Shown here: positions 8,627 to 12,758 of the stretch, in pieces | Layout of the letters: every line of letters begins with the position of its first letter | Position numbering within the stretch: position 1 is the stretch's first letter | Source of the DNA: Jimgerdemannia flammicorona | Taxonomy: Eukaryota; Mucoromycota; Endogonomycetes; Endogonales; Endogonaceae | Length of the DNA: 12,758 bases | Assembly: GCA_003990745.1 (NCBI GenBank) | Contig: RBNI01005305.1 | Span: 1-12,758 of the forward strand | Reading direction: 5' to 3' | Made by a program: the position numbers and the translations under genes | Notes under the pieces: generated by a model | The model's input: only the letters and a program-made list of their open reading frames with translations | Databases searched by the model: none | What the model was told of the DNA's origin: nothing

Positions 8627-9046
8627 TTTTCCTATAGATCTGAATCCTTTCTTTCCTCTTTTTGTTTCCTCCAACTTCTTGACTTCTATGATCTTTGGTT
8701 ATCAGACTGGCAAGATCAACATCTGTACTAGTTGGTCCTTCTTCTTGATTGGAAATAGAATAGTAGGATTGTGATTCCTAATGATGAGTAGTATTTCTCT
8801 GATGTAGTCTGAATCAATGACTCCTTCTTCAATCATAATTTTGCTTCTTGTCAAACTGCTTCTTATCTTGAGGATCCTGACATGATCCTTTAGGATGGTC
8901 ATCTCCAGGCCAGTTGCAAGTAGAGTAGTTGTCTAGGGTTCAAGTACAGTTTCTTCCACTGTAGCAATATCCATTCTAGCTGTATTTTCCGATTTGTATT
9001 CTGGCAGGACTGCATTAGGGTGAATCTTCTGGATTTTGACCTTGAT
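8627..9046 (-). pseudogene. dUTPase domain (trimeric type) between protease and RT, inactivated
   Basis: dUTPase hydrolyses dUTP to dUMP and pyrophosphate and so lowers uracil incorporation during DNA synthesis. About 140 codons, the normal length of the trimeric family, start VKIQKIHPNAVLP. All five motifs can be placed in order: motif 1 TARMDIAT (8963-8983), then LATGLEMTI, motif 2 RSSLTRS (8843-8863), motif 3 EGVIDSDYIREI with the Asp and Tyr of the active site retained (8804-8824), motif 4 KKKDQLVQMLIL (about 8711-8743), and motif 5 ETKRGKKGFRSIG (8630-8665). Several glycines conserved in the family read Arg, Ser or Lys here (motifs 1 to 5), mostly explicable by G-to-A changes. Stops interrupt it at 8933 (TAG), 8702 (TGA) and 8699 (TAA). 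An acidic linker (EEKKEEEEDD, LLEDSDDEEE) precedes it, with a further stop at 9125. Betaretroviruses and non-primate lentiviruses carry dUTPases at other polyprotein positions; this placement is less usual. Confidence 0.87.
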
Positions 9047-9151
9047 TTCTTCTTCATCATCACTGTCCTCCAGAAGGGCTGGTGGTTTGTCATCTTCCTC
9101 CTCCTCCTTCTTTTCCTCTTTGGCTTATTCCTTGAGGGTCTTCTCTCTTCT

Positions 9152-9910
9152 TTAGTAGTAGATTTCCTTGATTTTGCCAGTGCACTGGTAGTACTCATTG
9201 ACATGCTCCATACAGTACATTTGGATCCTATGCGGGCAGACTCCTTGTGGTGCATATCCTTCTGTGATCTTCTTGCACCATTCTTCTTCACTCATCCATC
9301 CGACTTTTTTCTTCTTTTTCTGTATGGTCACCATGTAAGCTTCTTCTTGCTCATCTTCCTCCATCTTGGAGAGCACTCCTTTATTGAAATTGATGGGAAT
9401 TTGCATCTTCTGATCTCGGTAGATAATCTGCATCTTCTGAGCATTCAGGTCAATTATTGCTCTGGCTTTGTGAAGCCACTGGTTGCCAATAAGAATGTCA
9501 TAGTTGGTTGTATTGGTTACTATCACATCCACTGGGATAGTTGCTTCTCCAAACTTGATGGGAATATCTTGGATTTTTCCCAAAGGGGTGGCTCTTGTGC
9601 CATCTGCTGTAACAAACTTGGTTGCTTCTTTGACCTCCCATCCCAGGTAGTCTACTGCCTTCTTGCTGAGGAGGCATCCTCCTGCTCCTGTATCTATGAT
9701 GGCTTCAAAGATTCTGTCTTCGATTTGGCAGATTGCATAGGCAGAAGTCTTGTAGTTGTCTTCACTTTCTTCTCCAGAATCTTCTTGAACATTGTTGGCT
9801 TCAGTTATCTTCCAACCCTACTCTTTGGTTGTTTCAGCAAGTCCAAATCTCATTTGCTATCTAAACATAGGAATTTCTGTGAGTTGGCCAAAGGTTGCAT
9901 TGACTTTTTG
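9152..9910 (-). pseudogene. Aspartic protease (retropepsin) and Cys/His-rich tail, inactivated
   Basis: Retropepsin would cleave the Gag-Pol polyprotein. The catalytic motif IIDTGAGG is intact (DTGAG at 9680-9694), followed by VTADGTRATPLGKI as a flap-like segment and by YDILIGNQWLHKARAIIDL, the second conserved block of Gypsy proteases. After the protease the frame continues through a KKKKK stretch to a Cys/His cluster at 9182-9277 (C-x12-C-x-H-x5-C-x2-H-x6-C), which I do not recognise. In-frame stops at 9857 (TAG), 9818 (TAG) and 9152 (TAA) all sit where CAG or CAA would give Gln in a hydrophilic context. The open frame is the same as in Gag upstream and dUTPase downstream. Confidence 0.9.
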
Positions 9911-11217
9911 TTAGCTGAGATCCTTGAAGATATCATACTTGAAAGTCTTGGTTTTGCAAAGCTTCTTCTCCTTTTCTCCTTTGCTAGCTGGAGTGGTTTC
10001 TTGGATGATATCTTGGACTGCCTGCTCGAGCTCTATATCTTGATCCATTTCTTCAGCTTGGCTTTCTGTGGCCATTTCCATCTGTTTTTCCACCAGATTC
10101 TTCTTGGGTCTTCCTGGTGGTCTCTTGTAGGATTCCTTGTGAACATCCTTTTTGGTAGTCTGTGCAGGATAGGTCTCTCATTCTTTGTCTGACTCTCCAA
10201 TTTCCTCAAAGATAATGATGTTGGCCTGTTCCTTGTTTTTAGTAGCATTGCTCAGCTGGGCCTTGTGCTTAGTTTCACTCATACATTCATATGAGTAGTG
10301 GCCTTCTTCTCCACAGCTATAGCAGGTACCTTTCTTCTTGTCTGAGGTGGTGGCAAACTTCTGAATCAGACAGTGATCTCTTTCTCTAATTTCTTTTACT
10401 AAGTCCCCTAGGTGAGCAGTCATTTCAGTGAACTGCTTGGCAAGCTCCTCCATGGGGTCACTGTTTCTCTGCTGCTCTGTAGCTCTCATTTGAGGTGTGT
10501 TTCGATTGATCATTATGGTGGAGATCACACTGGTTGCCTTCAGTGCTTCAATTCTAACTCCAGTGACTCTTTCTATTGTGTGGTCTTATGGATATCTGGC
10601 TATCCAATACTGCTAAGCATAGGTGACCTTTTGTAGCAGATCCAGAACTACTGGTGATGAGTGAATGGCCATAGCTATCTCTGGGTAGACTCCTTTCATA
10701 AAGCTTGCTTCAGCTACTTGATCTCAGATAGCATCAGTATAATCTGTAAGGATTATCTGATATCGGATTTGGGTGTAGAATGTGTTTGGATCCTTGCTCA
10801 TTCCTTGGCATATTGTATTGAGCTGATCCTTCAGGGCTTGCTTAATCTCGTCTGTGTAATAAGTATTTCGGAGCCAGGTCTTCTGTGCTGTCAGTATGGC
10901 ATCAGCATCATTTCCTACATGGGTTGCAGCTGTGAATGCTGCTCTAGCAGGACCTCGTGGGCTGAAGGGCATAAGGGCCACTTGCTGTACTGCTATCAGG
11001 GTTCTTACAACAGCATACTGCTCAAAATCATTGATGAAGGTGATGATTGATTCATCTGAGGTATATCCGTGGAATACTAGTGGTCTTATATCCATCTTGT
11101 CTTGATATCTTGCCTTAGTTTGTATAGTTGTTCAGGTGGTGGCAGTTGTTCATTGTTCAGCTTGAAAGTGAGGAATTCATCTTGAATCACTAGTCAATGG
11201 GCACCAAGTTGTAACAT
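9911..11217 (-). pseudogene. gag: Gag (capsid, CCHC nucleocapsid, AT-hook-like tail), inactivated
   Basis: Structural polyprotein region that would form the virus-like particle and bind RNA. The probable start is the ATG at 11215-11217 inside the 5' LTR. That frame runs through the PBS into FLTFKLNNEQLPPPEQLYKL and continues, after a 1-nt deletion near 11095-11100, into MDIRPLVFHGYTSDESI. A start at the ATG 11093-11095 without any frameshift is the alternative. The FHGYTSDESIITFINDFEQY segment fits retrotransposon Gag capsid. A zinc knuckle CYSCGEEGHYSYEC (C-x2-C-x4-H-x4-C) lies at 10283-10324 and KRPPGRPKKN, an AT-hook-like motif, near 10103-10126. In-frame stops occur at 11194 (TGA), 10724 (TGA), 10613 (TAG), 10586 (TAA), 10178 (TGA) and 9911 (TAA). 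Gag and pol share one frame, so no frameshift signal is needed between them. The Gag/protease boundary is a guess. Confidence 0.88.
11189..11206 (-). other. Primer binding site (PBS)
   Basis: Three nucleotides after the 5' LTR end (TTACA-ACT) the element strand reads TGGTGCCCATTGACTAG. It starts TGG, complementary to the CCA end of a tRNA whose acceptor would end GGGCACCA. The matching tRNA was not identified. The same bases also appear to be translated as part of Gag. Confidence 0.7.
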
Positions 11218-11674
11218 AGTAGATGCTTAACCTTTGAAGTATGTCAGATTTCTGTATTTTGAAAACTTACTCTTCTTTAACTCCACGGAGTCCTTGAGGT
11301 GTAGGGATGAGTGAGTTCAAAGTATATCTGCCTGTAGGCTTACTAGTTCCTTTGCTTTCTCTTTGCTTAAACTATTTCGATCTGAGGTTTATTCACTTGA
11401 AGATACTGGGTTATTTATACAAGTTTGCTAGCTATAAGGTGGCTAAGTAGTGAGTCATTTTTTGCAAGTATCGAATCTTTTAACATCTGCTAGGATTTCA
11501 CTGATTGCAAACATTCTAACATCTCCTAAATCTTTGCGAATATTAAAGTTTCTGCACTTTACAGAATATGACTGCTATTTATAAGACTAAACTATATTGG
11601 AAATTGGATTCAGGTACCACAATCAAATGTCTAATTTCCCTGTTTCATGTTACTAATTTGGATCAGCCATCACA
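11210..11674 (-). repeat. 5' LTR of the Gypsy element (465 bp)
   Basis: Upstream LTR on the element strand, with intact TGTGATGG start and TGTTACA end. TATA-type motifs occur at 11575-11584 and 11411-11420, and an AATAAA lies at 11388-11393, so the U3/R boundary could fall after either TATA motif. The ATG at 11215-11217 near its 3' end is in frame with the N-terminal part of Gag. Confidence 0.95.
11575..11584 (-). promoter_or_regulatory. Candidate LTR TATA box
   Basis: TTATAAATAG on the element strand, about 90 nt into the 5' LTR and conserved in the other LTR at about 5331-5340. A second candidate (GTATAAATAA) lies at 11411-11420. Which one drives transcription cannot be decided here. Confidence 0.4.
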
Positions 11675-11785
11675 ATATTTATAATATATATATATATTAT
11701 TTATATATTATTTAAAACTATTATTAAGAAGATATTTATTAATTTTTTTATTTTTATAAGTATATTACTTATTTAATTCTATAAA

Positions 11786-11883
11786 TAGTGCTTCCAAACA
11801 AATTGAATCAATTTAAATTAAATCAAATTAGAGTTAATTCAAATTGAATTGAATTAAGATCTGATTTGATTTAATTTAAATTG
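11786..11883 (+). repeat. Right copy of the ~95-bp dispersed direct repeat
   Basis: Begins TAGTGCTTCCAAACAAATT and is the same-orientation partner of 3780-3872. Differences over the first ~65 nt are transitions, and this copy has 5 extra bases in its second half. AAATTGAATT-type words continue for about 60 bp after it, so the true repeat could be longer. Confidence 0.65.
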
Positions 11884-12167
11884 AATTGAGAGTCTAATTT
11901 GAATTAGTTGAATCAAATTGAACATCAATTCAAGATTCTTAGTAACTTACATCATAATATAATAAGTTTTTTATTTGAGAGAGTCCTCTTAGAGAGATTG
12001 AGTAGGAGACAGAGTAGTGGGCTAGGATATTGTATTATTATTTGATAGACTGGTAATAAATAGTGAAGTTCAAAAGATTATAAAAATAAAAAAATAAAAA
12101 ATAAAAAAAAGTTCTTTATTTAAAAGATACATTACTTGAAATTTACATATATGTAAATATATATATA

Positions 12168-12234
12168 ACTGAAATTTACATATAACTGAAATTTATATTT
12201 AATTGAAATTTATATATAACTGATATATATATTT
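12168..12234. repeat. 17-bp tandem repeat, about four degenerate copies
   Basis: Units of the type ACTGAAATTTACATATA recur with a 17-bp period (ACTGAAATTTACATATA, ACTGAAATTTATATTTA, ATTGAAATTTATATATA, then a partial unit). Differences between units are mostly C/T. Confidence 0.75.
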
Positions 12235-12460
12235 GAAATTCTTATATATATATATAACCCTGGTCCTAGTTCTGATCTCAGCTATACCTGACTATAGCAG
12301 TAGTTATCTAACAAGTATTATTATATAACCTCTTTTTTAGCAAAAGATCAAAGATCAATAGATTGAGTTATTGACAGATTTTGAGAAGAGTATAATATGG
12401 TTTTCTATATCTTCTATAATTATTATAACTTATATAAGATTAATCTTTAGTTTTTGAAGT

Positions 12461-12725
12461 AATAGCTTGGGTGATAGCTTGAGTGGTGGCTTGGGCTTGG
12501 ATGGTGGCTTAAGTAGTAGTAGTAGCTTAGACTTAGGTAGTGGCTTAGGCTTGGGTAGTAGCTTGGATAGTAGTGATAGCTTGGGCTTGAGCAGTAGCTT
12601 GAATAATAGCTTGGACTTAAATAGTAATTTGAACTTAAGTGATAGCTTAGACTTGGGCTTAGGCAGTAGCTTAGACTAGAGTAGTAGCAGCTTGGGCTTG
12701 GGTGATAGCTTAGGCTTAGATAGTA
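12461..12725. repeat. Imperfect hexamer-based minisatellite
   Basis: About 265 bp built of 6-nt steps such as AGCTTG, GGCTTG, GGTGAT, AGTAGT and GACTTA. One plus-strand frame is open to 12679 and would encode a Ser/Gly/Leu/Asp-only product, but it has no ATG and the openness follows from the repeat itself. The minus strand would give Lys/Leu/Pro-rich peptides. Read as a repeat, not a gene. Confidence 0.8.
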
Positions 12726-12727
12726 TC

Positions 12728-12758
12728 TTTGTTTTTTTTTTTGTTTTTTTTTTTTTTT
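12728..12758. repeat. Poly-T tract at the window end
   Basis: T-run with two G interruptions reaching the last base. It may mark a contig end caused by a homopolymer. Confidence 0.85.

Larger units (their letters stand above)
4965..11674 (-). mobile_element. Complete, degenerate Ty3/Gypsy LTR retrotransposon with a dUTPase domain
   Basis: A 6710-bp element on the minus strand, bounded by direct LTRs that start TGTGATGG (TATGATGG in the mutated left copy) and end TTACA on the element's own strand. A primer binding site abuts the 5' LTR and a polypurine tract abuts the 3' LTR. ATAT precedes the left LTR (4961-4964) and follows the right LTR (11675-11678), a probable 4-bp target duplication, although the AT-rich setting makes this weak. 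Domain order is Gag, protease, dUTPase, reverse transcriptase, RNase H, integrase, then an extra ORF. RT before integrase places it in Ty3/Gypsy (Metaviridae). No chromodomain is visible. The coding region is interrupted by 28 stops and about two frameshifts, so the copy cannot make its own proteins. The LTRs are about 94% identical, so the insertion is not ancient unless mutation was accelerated. Confidence 0.97.
11675..12460. other. AT-rich flank right of the retrotransposon
   Basis: AT-rich, low-complexity DNA continuing the block left of the element, which supports a simple insertion into it. It contains the right copy of the ~95-bp repeat, an AAAAAT-type tract (about 12083-12110) and a short tandem array. 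A slightly more complex stretch at 11980-12080 and 12260-12300 has no open frame of note. I see no gene. Confidence 0.7.

Noticed and set aside
8899..9291. Minus-strand Arg/Lys/Ser-rich frame over the dUTPase linker
   Set aside because: A shifted frame of the acidic linker. The frame carrying dUTPase motifs is continuous with protease and RT and is the real one.
9020..10192. Long plus-strand open frame of 390 codons
   Set aside because: It lies antisense to Gag, protease and dUTPase linker, where coding motifs are clear. Its Leu/Phe-rich stretches are complements of Lys/Glu-rich codons.
5919..11196. An alternative genetic code with all three stops reassigned (TAA/TAG as Gln, TGA as Arg or Trp)
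   Set aside because: The pattern tempts this reading, but the LTRs, which are non-coding for nearly all their length, show the same transition-only divergence. TGA as Arg is not a code I know, and CAA, CAG and CGA codons remain in use. Mutation explains it better.
3780..11883. CRISPR-like array from the recurring AAATTGAATT words
   Set aside because: Spacing is irregular, words overlap and the DNA is eukaryotic in character. It is AT-rich low complexity plus a dispersed repeat.
12467..12679. A 70-codon Ser/Gly/Leu/Asp protein
   Set aside because: No ATG. The frame is open because of the hexamer repeat, so it is annotated as a minisatellite.

Overview
The window looks like nuclear DNA of a filamentous fungus, probably an ascomycete. 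This is inferred from one partial GC3-rich gene at the left edge, GC-balanced and CpG-bearing intergenic DNA next to it, and an abrupt switch near 3600 to extremely AT-rich DNA carrying a transition-riddled LTR retrotransposon. No species can be named from sequence alone.

Layout. Positions 1-127 (minus) hold the first 42 codons of a gene that runs off the left edge; its N-terminus faintly resembles fungal MFS carboxylate/sugar permeases. Positions 128-3600 are normal-composition DNA without a convincing gene, with homopolymer runs, small palindromes and short repeats. Positions 3600-4964 and 11675-12460 are AT-rich, low-complexity DNA. They carry a matching ~95-bp direct repeat (3780-3872 and 11786-11883), which suggests that the host of the insertion was itself an older repeat. 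The right end is an imperfect hexamer minisatellite followed by poly-T.

The centrepiece is a complete but dead Ty3/Gypsy (Metaviridae) element on the minus strand, 4965-11674 (6.71 kb). It has two LTRs (466 and 465 bp, TGT...ACA), a primer binding site, a polypurine tract and probably a 4-bp ATAT target duplication. Reading right to left, the order is Gag with a CCHC knuckle and an AT-hook-like motif, aspartic protease (DTGAG), a Cys/His cluster, a full-length trimeric-type dUTPase domain with all five motifs recognisable, reverse transcriptase (YVDD), RNase H, integrase (HH-C, D-D35-E, GPY), and a separate downstream ORF of unknown function. The dUTPase between protease and RT is the most interesting content.

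Decay pattern. The two LTRs differ by 29 substitutions, all transitions, plus one 1-nt indel. Gag-pol is broken by 28 in-frame stops but apparently only two 1-nt frameshifts. Where homologous conserved residues can be judged, TAA/TAG mostly stand where Gln is expected and TGA where Arg (or Trp) is expected, as C-to-T mutation of CAA, CAG and CGA predicts. CpG is strongly depleted. This points to RIP-like mutation and/or deamination of methylated cytosine. Gag translation probably began at an ATG inside the end of the 5' LTR and read through the primer binding site, and the downstream ORF ends inside the 3' LTR, so the LTR would contribute codons to both ends of the coding region.
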